DNA of 64,000 nt from an uncultured Alphaproteobacteria bacterium (GCA_958295695.1 OY282363.1:2670225-2734224), one strand, 5' to 3'. Shown: positions 7,331 through 16,500, numbered from the stretch's first letter. The notes: generated by a model not told the origin, from the letters alone. Made by a program: numbers and translations.

Positions 7331-9454
7331 TTGGACCTGAACCGCCTTCTCGCCCCCGCCTCGATCGCCGTCGTCGGCGCTTCGGAACGCCTTTCCGTCG
7401 GGCGCACGATCCTCGAGTCCCTCGGCGTGCTGGGCTTCCGCGGCGCGATCCATCCCGTCCACCCGCGCCACGAGACGATCCTGGGCCACCGCTGCCACGC
7501 GGACCTCGCCGAGGTCCCGGCGGGCGTCGATCTGGTCGCCGTCTGCCTATCGGCCGAGCGCGCGCCGGCGGAGGTCGAGAAGGCCGCGGCGCTCGGCGCC
7601 GGCGCCGTGGTGGTCTACGCGGGCGGGTTCGCCGAGGCCGGCGAGGAGGGCCGGCGGCGGCAGCGGCGCATCGCCGGGATCTGCCGCGAGGCCGGGATCG
7701 CGCTCTGCGGTCCCAACTGCATGGGCGTGATGAACCTGCGCCACGGCAGCCACGCCTACATGCTGGACGTGCTCGACCCCGACCGCATCCGGGGCGACGT
7801 GGGGTTCGTGTCGCAGAGCGGATCGATCACGATCGGCATGCTGTCGGACACGCGGCGGTTCGGCTTCAGCCACATCGTCTCGACCGGCAACGAGGCGGTC
7901 ACGAGCACCGCGCGCTACATGGAATACCTGATCGACGATCCCGACTGCGGGATCGTCGCGGCCTTCACGGAATCGATCCGGGAGCCCGAGCGCTATGTCG
8001 CGGCGCTGGACCGCGCGGCCGAGGCGGGCAAGCCCGTCGTCGTGCTGAAGGCGGGCAAATCGGCCCGCGCCGCCGCGGCGGTCCGGACCCACACCGGCGG
8101 CATGGCGGGCGAGGCGCGCGTCTTCTCCGCTCTCCTCAAGGCGCACCGGGCCATCGAGGTCGACGACCTGGAGGAGATGGCCGAAGTGCTCTCCGTGCTT
8201 CAGGGATCGCGCCGGCCGGAGGGCGACAGGATCGCGGTCGTGACCGGATCGGGCGGCCACGCCGAACTCTTCCTCGATCTGGCCTCCGACCGCGGCGTGA
8301 CCCTGCCGCCCCTGCCGCCGGCGGCGCGCGCGGCCATCGAGGCCCAAGTCGGCCCGCTCACGGGCGACGGCAACCCGATCGACGCCTGGGGCCAAGGCGA
8401 TTTCGTCGAGAACTTCGGGCTCGCCCTGGGCGAAGCCGTCCGGTGCGGGGCCTACGACGCCGTCGTGCTCTCGGTCGACTCGAACGACGGGCAGGCGGTC
8501 GACTACCGGGGCCAGGACGAGGCCGTCACCAGCCTCCTGCTCGACGCCAGGGCCGCCGCCGACCTGCCGCTTTTCCTGATGTCGACCCGCCACGGCGTCC
8601 AGCGCGGCGTCCAGGTCGACGCGGTCCGCGCCGCCGGCGTCCCCACGATCACCGGCATGGCCCAGGGGCTGAAGGCCATCGGCCTCGCGGCCCGCTGGCG
8701 CAACGGCCCCGGTCCCGTGCTCGACCGCGGCCCGGCGGCGGGAGAGGCGCCGCCCTGGGCCGCGCGCGCCTCGGTCCACGAGGTCGACGCCAAGCGCCTG
8801 CTGTCGGAGGCCGGCGTGCCCGTGACGAGGGGACGGCTCGTCGCCGGGCCGGACGACGCCGCCGAGGCCGCCGGGGCGATCGGCTATCCGGTCGCCATGA
8901 AGGCGGTGGGCGACCGCATCCCGCACCGCAGCGAGCACGGCCTGGTCGCGCTGGGCCTCGCCGACGCCGGCGCCGTCGCGGCGGCGTGGACCGCCCTGAA
9001 GCGCCGGCTGGAGCCGCTCGGCGCGGACGCGGCCGACGCCGGGATCGCGGTGCAGGAGATGGCGCCCGCGGGCGTCGAGGTCATCGCCGGCGTCGCCCGC
9101 GACCCCGCGTTCGGCCTCGTCCTGGCGGTCGGGCCCGGGGGCGTGCTGGCGGAACTGGTCGACGAGGCGCGCATGGCCTGCCTGCCCCTGCGCGCCGGCG
9201 ACATCGAGGCGCTGCTCTCGGGCGGCAGGCTGGCCAGGCTGATGGCGGGCTTCCGGGGATCGGGACCGGCCGACGCGGACGCCCTGGCGGACGCCCTCCG
9301 GTCCCTCGCCAGGTTCGCTCTCGCCCACGAGCCCTGGATCGAAGGCATCGACGTCAACCCGCTGATCGTGCGCGAGGACGGCGAGGGCTGCGTCGCGGCC
9401 GACGCCCTGATCGCGCCGCGACCGACGATGACGGCGGCCTCCCAAGCGGGATGA
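7331..9454 (+). CDS. Acyl-CoA synthetase (ADP-forming), fused alpha-beta form
   Basis: Single-chain NDP-forming acyl-CoA ligase of 707 residues. N-terminal CoA-binding Rossmann domain (LLAPASIAVVGASERLSVG), central succinyl-CoA-ligase-like domains, a RTHTGGMAG segment matching the phosphohistidine loop of the family, and a C-terminal ATP-grasp domain (VHEVDAKRLLSEAGVPV, then YPVAMKAVGDRIPHRSEHG). I prefer TTG 7331 because GGAG at 7319-7322 is spaced 8 nt from it and the protein then starts like its relatives; ATG 7277 would add 18 residues. It probably activates the acid whose CoA ester is used by the divergent dehydrogenase/hydratase operon. Its 3' end is duplicated as a relic at 12181. Confidence 0.88.
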   Translation: MDLNRLLAPASIAVVGASERLSVGRTILESLGVLGFRGAIHPVHPRHETILGHRCHADLAEVPAGVDLVAVCLSAERAPAEVEKAAALGAGAVVVYAGGFAEAGEEGRRRQRRIAGICREAGIALCGPNCMGVMNLRHGSHAYMLDVLDPDRIRGDVGFVSQSGSITIGMLSDTRRFGFSHIVSTGNEAVTSTARYMEYLIDDPDCGIVAAFTESIREPERYVAALDRAAEAGKPVVVLKAGKSARAAAAVRTHTGGMAGEARVFSALLKAHRAIEVDDLEEMAEVLSVLQGSRRPEGDRIAVVTGSGGHAELFLDLASDRGVTLPPLPPAARAAIEAQVGPLTGDGNPIDAWGQGDFVENFGLALGEAVRCGAYDAVVLSVDSNDGQAVDYRGQDEAVTSLLLDARAAADLPLFLMSTRHGVQRGVQVDAVRAAGVPTITGMAQGLKAIGLAARWRNGPGPVLDRGPAAGEAPPWAARASVHEVDAKRLLSEAGVPVTRGRLVAGPDDAAEAAGAIGYPVAMKAVGDRIPHRSEHGLVALGLADAGAVAAAWTALKRRLEPLGADAADAGIAVQEMAPAGVEVIAGVARDPAFGLVLAVGPGGVLAELVDEARMACLPLRAGDIEALLSGGRLARLMAGFRGSGPADADALADALRSLARFALAHEPWIEGIDVNPLIVREDGEGCVAADALIAPRPTMTAASQAG

Positions 9455-9483
9455 GGGTTTCCCGTTCCCTTCGCCCAACCTCT

Positions 9484-9527
9484 CCCTCATTCCGGGTAGC
9501 GCCCCGCGGGGGCGCGTATCGAAGGGG
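9484..9527 (-). repeat. REP-like element 1
   Basis: On the minus strand it begins CCCTTCGATACGCGCCC and ends near GGAATGAGGGA, the two ends typical of alphaproteobacterial REP-like palindromes. It contains a 7-bp hairpin, GCGCCCC (9499-9505) with GGGGCGC (9509-9515). It lies between the CoA ligase and the S8 protease. Related copies are near 12088, 20652 and 25311. Confidence 0.6.
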
Positions 9528-9614
9528 ACCGGCCCCGGGCCGCGCGGGGGCGTCGTTGACAGGCCTGTCCCTGGGACGGTCTAGTTAGCGCGTCTCGCGC
9601 TTGGGGGAGGGAAC

Positions 9615-12077
9615 ATGGGTTCGACACTTTCGGGACGCGCCGGCGCCGTCCGGCTGCTGGCGATCCTGCTCGCCGCGGCGACGGCCCCGGGGTGCGGCGG
9701 AGGCGGAGGCGGAGGGGCGATGGCCCCCCGGTCGGTGCTCCTGCCGGGCGACAGGTTCCTGGAGGCCAATCCCGCGAAGCACAACCCGCCCGGTTTCGCG
9801 TCCCGGAGAGCCGGTTACGAAGGCGTCGACGAATACGATGTGGCATGGATAAACACCGGAACTGGGGAGACCGGCACCGACGGGCACCTGCGCCGCGTCA
9901 AGGCGGCCAGCGCCTACGCGCGGGGCGCCACCGGCGACGGGGAGACCATCGTCGTCGTGGACTCGGGACTGGACAGCGCCCACCGGGAGTTCTCGGGGGC
10001 CGGCAAGGTCGAGATCGGAACGAGCCTGACGGCCGGTTACACCCCCTCGGGCGACGATCTCTTTCACGGAACCGCCGTGGCCGGAGTCGCCGCGGCCAAC
10101 CGCGGCGCCCTGTCCGGCCTGAACATGCACGGGGTCGCCTTCGAGGCGAGGGTGTACGCCGTGTCGCTCGAACTGGGCGGCGGAGGCGGCGACTACACGC
10201 CGCTCGACCTGGGTTCCCGGACCGCCAGTGACGACTCGGCCAACGCGGCGGATTACAGCAACGTCATCGGCCGGAACAAGGGCGCGATCGTCAATTTCAG
10301 TTTCGGGTACAGCGGCGGCGTTTCCCGGTACGACAGGGCCGCGCTGCGGGGAGCGTTCCCGGCGACCGCCGCGGCGCTGGCCCAGAGCGGCACAAGGGAC
10401 GCCGACAAGCAGATCGTCGTCTGGTCCGCCGGCAACGCCTTCGACAAGCGCCTGGCCGACGGCGCCCGTCCGCGCGCCGATTCCCCGGAGGTGCTGGCCG
10501 GCCTCGGCGTGGCCTTTCCCGAGTTGCGCGGCCATGTCCTCGCCGTCGTCGCGGTGGACCAGGACGGCGGGATCGCCAGCTACTCCAACCGCTGCGGCCT
10601 CGCCGCCGCCTTCTGCCTGGCGGCGCCGGGCAGCCACATCATCGCGCCGTCCGGCGGCACGGGCGACCCCACGGATTACAATCTCTCGTCCGGCACCTCC
10701 CTCGCCGCGCCGGTCGTCAGCGGCGCGCTGGCCCTGCTGCGCCACTACTTCCGCAACCCCGACGGCGCCCGCGCGCTGGGCAACACCGAACTGGTGAGAC
10801 GCCTGCTGGCCACCGCCGACAGGACGGGCCGTTACGCCGACGAGGCCACCTACGGCCAGGGGCTGCTCGACCTCGACGCCGCCACCCGCCCGGTCGGCCC
10901 CCTCCGGACCTCGCTGTCGTCGGACCCGGCGTCCCGCCCGCTGGCCGGGACGGGACTGGATCTCGCCGGCGGCGCCTTCGGCTCGCGCCTGTCGGAGGCC
11001 CTGGCCGGGACCGGCATGGTCGGGTTCGACCGCCTCGACGCCCCGTTCGCGGTGTCCCTGGCCGGTGTGGCGCGAAGCCCGGCGCGCGAGGAGGGTCCGC
11101 CGGAGACGACGGCGGCGCAACGGGCCGGAACGCGGACCGGGTTCGGCGTGGCGGCGCTCCGCGAAGTCGCGCCGCACGACGCGCGCCGGCCCGGCGAGCT
11201 GCTGCTGTCGTTCGCGCCGGCCGGTCGGGGCGAGGAATCGGGGCGCGCGTGGTGGCTGTCCTGGGGCCGCCACGAGGGGCGCTCCCTGGGGCTGTACCGG
11301 GACGGCGCGGCCGGGCGCTTCACCGACCGCTCGGCCTTCGCCGCGCCGTGGCTGGCGCTGGTCCGGGACGGTCCCGGCCTGGGGACGTCCCTGCCCCTGC
11401 CGGACGGCGGGCGCGTGAGCCTCGCCCTGATGCGGGGTTCGCCCCACGAGGAGGGCTACCGGAGCGCCGGCGGACACGCGGGCGCCGGCGCCATCGCGGA
11501 ATACCGTCCCGGCGACGGCGCGCTGTCGCTGCAAGCCGGGTTCGTGCGGGAGGCGGACGGGTTTCTCGGCGCGCGTCCACGCGGCGCCCTGGGCGCCGCT
11601 TCGGCCTCGACCGCCTTCGCGGGGTTCAACCACCGCGAGCCGCTCACCGGCGGCTGGGACCTCCTGGCCTCCGGCTGGCTCGGCTGGACGCGCCCCGAGG
11701 TCCGGGGCGGCGACATCCTGGACGGCGTCTCGCGGCTGCGCAGCAGCGCCTTCGGCCTCGGTCTGGAGCGGCGGTCGTGGCAGCGCGAGGGCGACTGGTT
11801 CGGCGTCAGGCTGTCCCAGCCCATGCGCGTGGAATCGGGGTCGGCCGAACTGCGTTACGCCGTCGGGCGCACCCCCTACCGCGAGATCCTCTACGAACGC
11901 AGGCGCGTGGACCTGGCGTCTTCCGTCCGCCCCTGGCAGGCCGAGGCCGCGTGGCGGACGCCGCTCGCCGGCGGCGAGATGTCCGCGAGCCTGGGCCTCG
12001 AGCGCTCCGCCGACGCGAACATCCGGCATGGCGATATCGAGTTCCTCGGCGCCCTGCGCTTCGACTACGCCTTCTGA
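9615..12077 (+). CDS. Secreted S8 (subtilisin-type) serine protease with autotransporter-like C-terminus
   Basis: 820 residues. The N-terminus is a signal sequence ending ATAPGC followed by a run of glycines; the cysteine near residue 27 may be a weak lipobox. Peptidase S8 triad: Asp in VVVDSGLD (about residue 116), His in DDLFHGTAVAGVAA (about 152), Ser in SSGTSLAAPVVSG (about 362). The last 280 or so residues are rich in alternating aromatic/hydrophobic strands and end in FDYAF, with a terminal Phe as expected of an outer-membrane beta-barrel. So it probably acts at the cell surface or is released. GGGAGGG precedes ATG 9615. It stands alone between REP-like elements and seems to be a separately acquired cassette. 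Confidence 0.9.
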   Translation: MGSTLSGRAGAVRLLAILLAAATAPGCGGGGGGGAMAPRSVLLPGDRFLEANPAKHNPPGFASRRAGYEGVDEYDVAWINTGTGETGTDGHLRRVKAASAYARGATGDGETIVVVDSGLDSAHREFSGAGKVEIGTSLTAGYTPSGDDLFHGTAVAGVAAANRGALSGLNMHGVAFEARVYAVSLELGGGGGDYTPLDLGSRTASDDSANAADYSNVIGRNKGAIVNFSFGYSGGVSRYDRAALRGAFPATAAALAQSGTRDADKQIVVWSAGNAFDKRLADGARPRADSPEVLAGLGVAFPELRGHVLAVVAVDQDGGIASYSNRCGLAAAFCLAAPGSHIIAPSGGTGDPTDYNLSSGTSLAAPVVSGALALLRHYFRNPDGARALGNTELVRRLLATADRTGRYADEATYGQGLLDLDAATRPVGPLRTSLSSDPASRPLAGTGLDLAGGAFGSRLSEALAGTGMVGFDRLDAPFAVSLAGVARSPAREEGPPETTAAQRAGTRTGFGVAALREVAPHDARRPGELLLSFAPAGRGEESGRAWWLSWGRHEGRSLGLYRDGAAGRFTDRSAFAAPWLALVRDGPGLGTSLPLPDGGRVSLALMRGSPHEEGYRSAGGHAGAGAIAEYRPGDGALSLQAGFVREADGFLGARPRGALGAASASTAFAGFNHREPLTGGWDLLASGWLGWTRPEVRGGDILDGVSRLRSSAFGLGLERRSWQREGDWFGVRLSQPMRVESGSAELRYAVGRTPYREILYERRRVDLASSVRPWQAEAAWRTPLAGGEMSASLGLERSADANIRHGDIEFLGALRFDYAF

Positions 12078-12087
12078 GCGGACCCGT

Positions 12088-12129
12088 CCCCTCGATACGA
12101 CGCCGGCGCGCCCGCCCGGGACAGGAGGA
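12088..12129 (+). repeat. REP-like element 2 (diverged)
   Basis: CCCTCGATACGACGCCGGCG at 12088-12107 followed by CCCGGGACAGGAGGA at 12115-12129 matches the two ends of the other REP-like copies with substitutions. It sits directly after the S8 protease stop codon, so the protease is bracketed by elements 1 and 2 in opposite orientation. Confidence 0.45.
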
Positions 12130-12180
12130 ATCGTGCGGCGACGTCCGTCGTCCCGGACGGCCTCCGCGGGTAGCGTATCG

Positions 12181-12318
12181 GCGGACGCCCTCCGGTCCCT
12201 CGCCGGGTTGGCGGCGGTCGCCCGCGAGCCCCGGATCGACGGCATCCGCCGATAGTGCGCGAAGACGGCAAGGAGCCGCGTCGCGGCCGGCGCCCCGATC
12301 GCGCGACGCAACCGCCGG
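12181..12318 (+). pseudogene. Relic of the 3' end of the ADP-forming acyl-CoA ligase
   Basis: The 24 bases at 12181-12204 are identical to 9287-9310 inside the ligase gene. Similarity continues in order with substitutions and a small deletion (for example GGATCGAC-GGCATC and GTGCGCGA-GACGGC) to the equivalent of about 9425. The frame is broken, including a premature TAG where the ligase reads through. It is a decayed partial duplication, not a gene. The intact copy and this relic flank the S8 protease. Confidence 0.75.
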
Positions 12319-12366
12319 AGCGTTTCCCCGTCCCGCCGGCGCGCGCCTTCCCGCGGAGTCCGCGAC

Positions 12367-14427
12367 CTAATCGAGGCCGAGTTCCTTCTTGCGTTTCTCC
12401 GCCCAGGTTCGGATAATCTGATCGCCCGCGAGGCCAATGAAGGAGACGCAAAGTCCCAGAGTGAGCCCGATACCGGTTCCTTGCGGTTCCGATATGGCTT
12501 TCAAAATGAGTTGCCCCAAATCCGTGGTGCCGATGAAAGCGCCAATAATCACCATAAACAATCCGAAAATCACCGTTTGGTTCACACCCAGCATGATGTG
12601 CGGAAATGCAAGCGGCAGATCGATCGAAGTCCATCTCTGGTAGCGGGACGCACCGGACATCGTTCCGGCCTCGTGCAAGACGGCGGGCACGCCACGAAGC
12701 CCTTCGACCGTATAGCGGGTCGCGGGAACGGTCGCATAAACCACGGTCGCGATAATAACCGATGTATCCGTGATACCGAACAACATGATAACCGGAATCA
12801 GATAAATGAAAGACGGAAAGGTTTGCAAGAAGTCGCAAACCAATAAAATCGACTTGCTTGTAAAGGAAGTTTGCGCACAGAGAGAACCGACCGTAATGCC
12901 GATAACAGCCGAAACGATAACCGAGAACGACGCCATGTAGGCCGTAATCAAGGCTCGATCCCAATACTCCGAAAGCGCTATAAACAATAGAAACGCCCCA
13001 ACGATCAGGGCGGAACGGATCCCGCCCAAGATGTATGCGGTTCCCATCATCAGGAGGAAGGTGGCGACAACCGGCATCCCAAGATAGAGATCCCTCATTG
13101 GAAACAATATTTCCGTGATAAGAAATTCATTGAATCCTTTCAGAATAAAAAAGAAGGTGTCCCATATCCAATCCACGGCGCCTTGCCAATAAGGTGCAGT
13201 CGAAATGCCTTTGTTATGAGGAATAATGTAGAGGTAATTCCTCCCTTCCTCAAAAAGATAAACTCCAAGGTAGGCGAGAGCCGAACCCGTCAAAAAAACG
13301 AGAACGACCAATATCGGATATTTGTAACGTTGAATGGTTGTCGGATTCGCAAAATAATCCTTTTGCTTGTGCGCCCAAGCCAATGACATCTTGTCGAGCA
13401 TCACGGCAATCAACACAATGCAGATGCCGATTTCAATGCCCGTTCCCACCCGGAGGGAGTTCAGCGCGATCATGAGATTGGAACCCAGGCCTTGGGCGCC
13501 GATGAAGGATGCAATCACTGTCATCGCCAGACACTGCATCACCACTTGGTTTACGCCGATCAGAACATCGCGTTTTGCCGTCGGGATGAGCACCCTGAAC
13601 AAAAGTTGAAAATAGCCGCAGCCATTCATCACTCCCGCCTCGACCACCTCGGTCGGCACGTTCTTTAGACCCAGCAATGTCAAGCGAACCATCGGCGGGG
13701 TTGCGAATATGATGGTTGCAATCGCCGCTGCATGATCGCCCACCCCAAAAAATACGATCACCGGAACCAGATACGAATAGTGTGGCATCGTCTGCGCCAC
13801 ATTCAAAAGAGGATTGAACGCTTCCTCCACAATCCTGCTTTTGAAACACCATATCCCCAGCACCAATCCCAAAGTCACCGCAACCGGAGCGGCGACCAAT
13901 ACGAACGAGAGCGTCCGCATGGACGGTTCCCATTGTCCGAAAATGGCGATGTAGACCGTGGCGAACGCCGCCAGCACCGCGAGGCCTTTGCCTTGAAGCT
14001 TGTAGCCCAGAAGAATTGCCCAGCCCGCGACCACCGTCCATGGCAACGCGGGCCAGCGCGCCCAGGCGTTTTCACTAACGAAATCCCAACCCGTGAAAGC
14101 GACGATGGTTTTGACGCCCCCGAGCCCGATTTCGCGAACGAATTCTATGACGATGAGGATATAGCTCGATATGGCCCTCGTGACTTCCCTGAGAAGCGGC
14201 TTTGTTTCGTAGTCGTCAATAGTCTCGTCATAGACTTCAATCGGCATCCAATCGAACATCAGACCCCGGACCGTATCGTTGATGATGAATGGCAGATCCT
14301 TGAGAAGCGGTGGAAGACGCCACAAATAATTCGTCTCGGAAGGACTAATGAAAACGCACAAAAGGAAAAATAGGATCAACAAGAGAAAGAACTGAACTAC
14401 CTTCGACTGTATTGCTGGCAGAAGCAT
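12367..14427 (-). CDS. Glycine betaine/proline ABC permease, two fused ProW-type domains
   Basis: Membrane protein of 686 residues with two consecutive ProW-like permease units. Each has an ABC-coupling EAA loop: EVVEAGVMNGCGYFQLLFRV in the first half and LHEAGTMSGASRYQRW in the second. Each is followed by the GVNQ..IGAxIG..LG pattern of betaine permeases (FIGAQGLGSNLM and FIGTTDLGQLIL). A long N-terminal hydrophobic anchor (VVQFFLLLILFFLLCVF) precedes them. ATG 14427 is the first start consistent with this anchor; upstream sequence is Arg-rich and unlike the family. Base composition is clearly AT-richer than the surroundings. The ATPase (ProV) is absent on both sides, although the binding protein lies upstream. 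Confidence 0.88.
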   Translation of the reverse strand: MLLPAIQSKVVQFFLLLILFFLLCVFISPSETNYLWRLPPLLKDLPFIINDTVRGLMFDWMPIEVYDETIDDYETKPLLREVTRAISSYILIVIEFVREIGLGGVKTIVAFTGWDFVSENAWARWPALPWTVVAGWAILLGYKLQGKGLAVLAAFATVYIAIFGQWEPSMRTLSFVLVAAPVAVTLGLVLGIWCFKSRIVEEAFNPLLNVAQTMPHYSYLVPVIVFFGVGDHAAAIATIIFATPPMVRLTLLGLKNVPTEVVEAGVMNGCGYFQLLFRVLIPTAKRDVLIGVNQVVMQCLAMTVIASFIGAQGLGSNLMIALNSLRVGTGIEIGICIVLIAVMLDKMSLAWAHKQKDYFANPTTIQRYKYPILVVLVFLTGSALAYLGVYLFEEGRNYLYIIPHNKGISTAPYWQGAVDWIWDTFFFILKGFNEFLITEILFPMRDLYLGMPVVATFLLMMGTAYILGGIRSALIVGAFLLFIALSEYWDRALITAYMASFSVIVSAVIGITVGSLCAQTSFTSKSILLVCDFLQTFPSFIYLIPVIMLFGITDTSVIIATVVYATVPATRYTVEGLRGVPAVLHEAGTMSGASRYQRWTSIDLPLAFPHIMLGVNQTVIFGLFMVIIGAFIGTTDLGQLILKAISEPQGTGIGLTLGLCVSFIGLAGDQIIRTWAEKRKKELGLD

Positions 14428-14765
14428 GGATGAATAATCAATCCGGAGATTGCCTTGGTGAACGGGTTTCAAGCAAAACGCCGATCTCGTGACACGCGCA
14501 CGGACTCCCGATTGCCGCGCCGTCGAGCATCGGCGCCGACGGCGCCGACGAAGACCCCTCGAAGAAATATCCCTTCCACCGATCCTCCGCACTCTCCGAC
14601 ATGCCAATTCTCGGACGTTACCCCGTATCAAGGCATGTGCGGATCAAGGTCCAGCGTCCGGTCCGGCTTCCAGATCGACTTCCCGCCCAGTGAGAAAAAG
14701 GCCCCTCGAGGTCGAGGGGCCCAAGAGAAGCGGATGTTATCGTTCGAGGCGATGGGGACACCCAC
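14428..14765. other. Spacer between ProX and permease
   Basis: 338 bp without a supported gene. It contains the minus-strand terminator at 14692-14722. The remainder must supply the leader of the permease mRNA; I see no strong Shine-Dalgarno just upstream of ATG 14427. Confidence 0.5.
14692..14722 (-). terminator. Rho-independent terminator after proX-like gene
   Basis: Stem GGCCCCTC (14700-14707) with GAGGGGCC (14714-14721) and a 6-nt loop, followed on the minus strand by TTTTTCTC. It lies 44 bp beyond the binding-protein stop codon and before the permease, so it should lower permease expression relative to the binding protein. Confidence 0.8.
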
Positions 14766-15746
14766 CTAGTTCGCTTCACCGAGGACGGAGACTGTCCAGG
14801 GTTTCCACACGTCCTCATTATCCATCAACCACTTCGCGGCCGCATCTTCATGAGTCATTTTGTCGACATCGACCAGCGCCGCCATCGAACCGATCTGAGG
14901 CGTGGTGAACGACATCTTCGAAAAGGTCGCGTAGGCGTGTGGATGTGTCTTCGGGAACTTGTAGTGTGCCGCCTTCTTCAACCAACCCTTCGGGGATCCG
15001 CATCCCGTTGTGCTCAAATCGCCGCCGTCCGCGATCCTGCAACCGTCGAAGTACGTCGGGAACTCGATAAAGGTGAAGCCAGATGCATCGGTGAAGTTGG
15101 GCGTCCAGTTGAAGATAACCGTGCCACGCCCCTCTTTTCTTGCGGCTTCGAGCTCGGCCCACAGCGCATCGGCGGCTCCAGCGAACTTGACAACCCATGT
15201 GTCGTCAAGCCCCAACCCCTTTAGGCGGTTAGGCATGATGTCGCCATGCCAGCTTTGAGGACCTTCCAACCAACGACCCTTGCCACCGGAATCCGGAGTA
15301 GCAAAATTGGCGTAACAATCCTTCAGGGCTGTCCAATCCGGCAGGCCTGGGCAAAGTCCCTGGTCAATCACCCAGTTTGGAACACCCATCTCCTCCAATG
15401 TTTCGGCGGCGTGGGTTCCCGCATCGATCAGGCCGCCCTTTTCCATGGCATTGTAATAGGCGTTCTGCATGGTCGATTGCCAAACTTCGTGCAACAGGTG
15501 TATGTCGCCAATGCGAACGGCCTCAAAACTTGCCTGATTGTCCACCGGCACGTACTCGACAGTGTTACCCATGCTTTCAAACATGCCTCCGATGACATGG
15601 GCCATGACAATCTGGCTCGACCAATTCTTGATGGGAATCTTGATCGGCTCGTTGCTGTCGGCGTTCGCAACCCCGAAACCTGAAGCAAGAGCCAAGACCA
15701 GAGCTGAAAGCACGGCCGCGAAGTTTCCTCGATTTCGTCGTTTCAC
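14766..15746 (-). CDS. proX: Glycine betaine-binding protein, ProX family
   Basis: Periplasmic binding protein of 326 residues with a signal peptide cleaved after GFGVANA. Family features are the N-terminal strand IKIPIKNWSSQIVMAHVIGG, the aromatic-rich WTPNF segment, and the C-terminal MDNEDVWKPWTV. Trp residues of this kind form the cation-pi box for quaternary ammonium ligands in OpuAC/ProX proteins. I chose GTG 15746 because AGGAGGGT (15750-15757) is ideally spaced upstream; ATG 15782 has no such signal. It is AT-richer than its neighbours like the permease gene, and is separated from it by a terminator. Confidence 0.88.
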   Translation of the reverse strand: MKRRNRGNFAAVLSALVLALASGFGVANADSNEPIKIPIKNWSSQIVMAHVIGGMFESMGNTVEYVPVDNQASFEAVRIGDIHLLHEVWQSTMQNAYYNAMEKGGLIDAGTHAAETLEEMGVPNWVIDQGLCPGLPDWTALKDCYANFATPDSGGKGRWLEGPQSWHGDIMPNRLKGLGLDDTWVVKFAGAADALWAELEAARKEGRGTVIFNWTPNFTDASGFTFIEFPTYFDGCRIADGGDLSTTGCGSPKGWLKKAAHYKFPKTHPHAYATFSKMSFTTPQIGSMAALVDVDKMTHEDAAAKWLMDNEDVWKPWTVSVLGEAN

Positions 15747-15851
15747 GGTACCCTCCTGTATCGCATACTCGGGATCATGCATCCCCGCGCCCGAAGGTCA
15801 AGCTGAAAGACACCCCGGTCGTATCCGGCGCTCGGCGCCGCAAGGATGCGG

Positions 15852-15872
15852 GCTTCCGCGTGAAACGGAAGC
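15852..15872 (-). terminator. Hairpin after betI-like gene
   Basis: GCTTCCG (15852-15858) pairs with CGGAAGC (15866-15872) around a 7-nt loop. It lies just beyond the stop of the minus-strand betI-like gene and upstream of proX. No clear T-run follows, so it could be an mRNA-stabilising hairpin instead of a terminator. Confidence 0.45.
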
Positions 15873-15875
15873 GTG

Positions 15876-16478
15876 CTAGCGGGATGCGGTCCCGGCAGGC
15901 CGTTCCACGCCGAGCAGGGTGTCGATCAGCCTCGTCATCTGGCCCAGGGCCTCGTCCCGCGCGACGCCCCCCTTGTCGAGGGCGCAGCGCAGCCAGATGC
16001 CGTGGGACTGCATGCAGATCAGGCGCGCCGTGGGACGCACCTCCCCGGCCGGCAGCAGGAGGCGGATCTGGGCCGCGATGTTGCTTTCCATGCGGTTGAA
16101 CATGAACCACTGGATGCGGGCGTAGGCCGCGTTGAACGCCGCCTCGCCGCAGAACGACAACCAGGCCTGGGCGAAGTGCTGGCGGAACATCTCCGGCGTG
16201 AAGAACGCCTCGACGATGGCGTCGACCCTGCCGCGCGGCGTGTCCCGCTTCCCGATCTCCGCGATCACGATCCGGCGGAGCTTCCGGGTGATCTCCCACA
16301 TGGCCGCCTCGAGCAGGTCGGCCTTGGACTCGAAGTAGTGGTGCACGAGCCCCTGGGACATGCCCGCGCGTTCGGCGACGCGGCCGACCGTGGTTCCGGA
16401 AAGACCGTGCTGCGTCATCACCGCGAAGGCGGCCTCGGACAGTTCGCGCCGCCGGATGACCTCGATCGGCACCTTCAT
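15876..16478 (-). CDS. betI: BetI-like TetR-family repressor
   Basis: TetR-family regulator of 200 residues. The helix-turn-helix is near residues 12-60 (GLSGTTVGRVAERAGMSQGL, then HHYFESKADLLEAAMWEI). The ligand domain has the BetI pattern QAWLSFCGEAAF and the C-terminal HGIWLRCALDKGG. BetI represses choline-to-glycine betaine genes and responds to choline. Here it sits between the ProX-like gene and the divergent hydantoinase operon, so it could control either or both. Composition is high-GC like the host, unlike the transporter downstream. Confidence 0.8.
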   Translation of the reverse strand: MKVPIEVIRRRELSEAAFAVMTQHGLSGTTVGRVAERAGMSQGLVHHYFESKADLLEAAMWEITRKLRRIVIAEIGKRDTPRGRVDAIVEAFFTPEMFRQHFAQAWLSFCGEAAFNAAYARIQWFMFNRMESNIAAQIRLLLPAGEVRPTARLICMQSHGIWLRCALDKGGVARDEALGQMTRLIDTLLGVERPAGTASR

Positions 16479-16500
16479 GGAAGCAGCCTACACCCCGCGG

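Noticed and set aside
9585..12437. 950-residue minus-strand frame opposite the S8 protease
   Set aside because: Low-complexity Arg/Ala/Gly sequence, mirror of a real coding gene with catalytic motifs on the plus strand.
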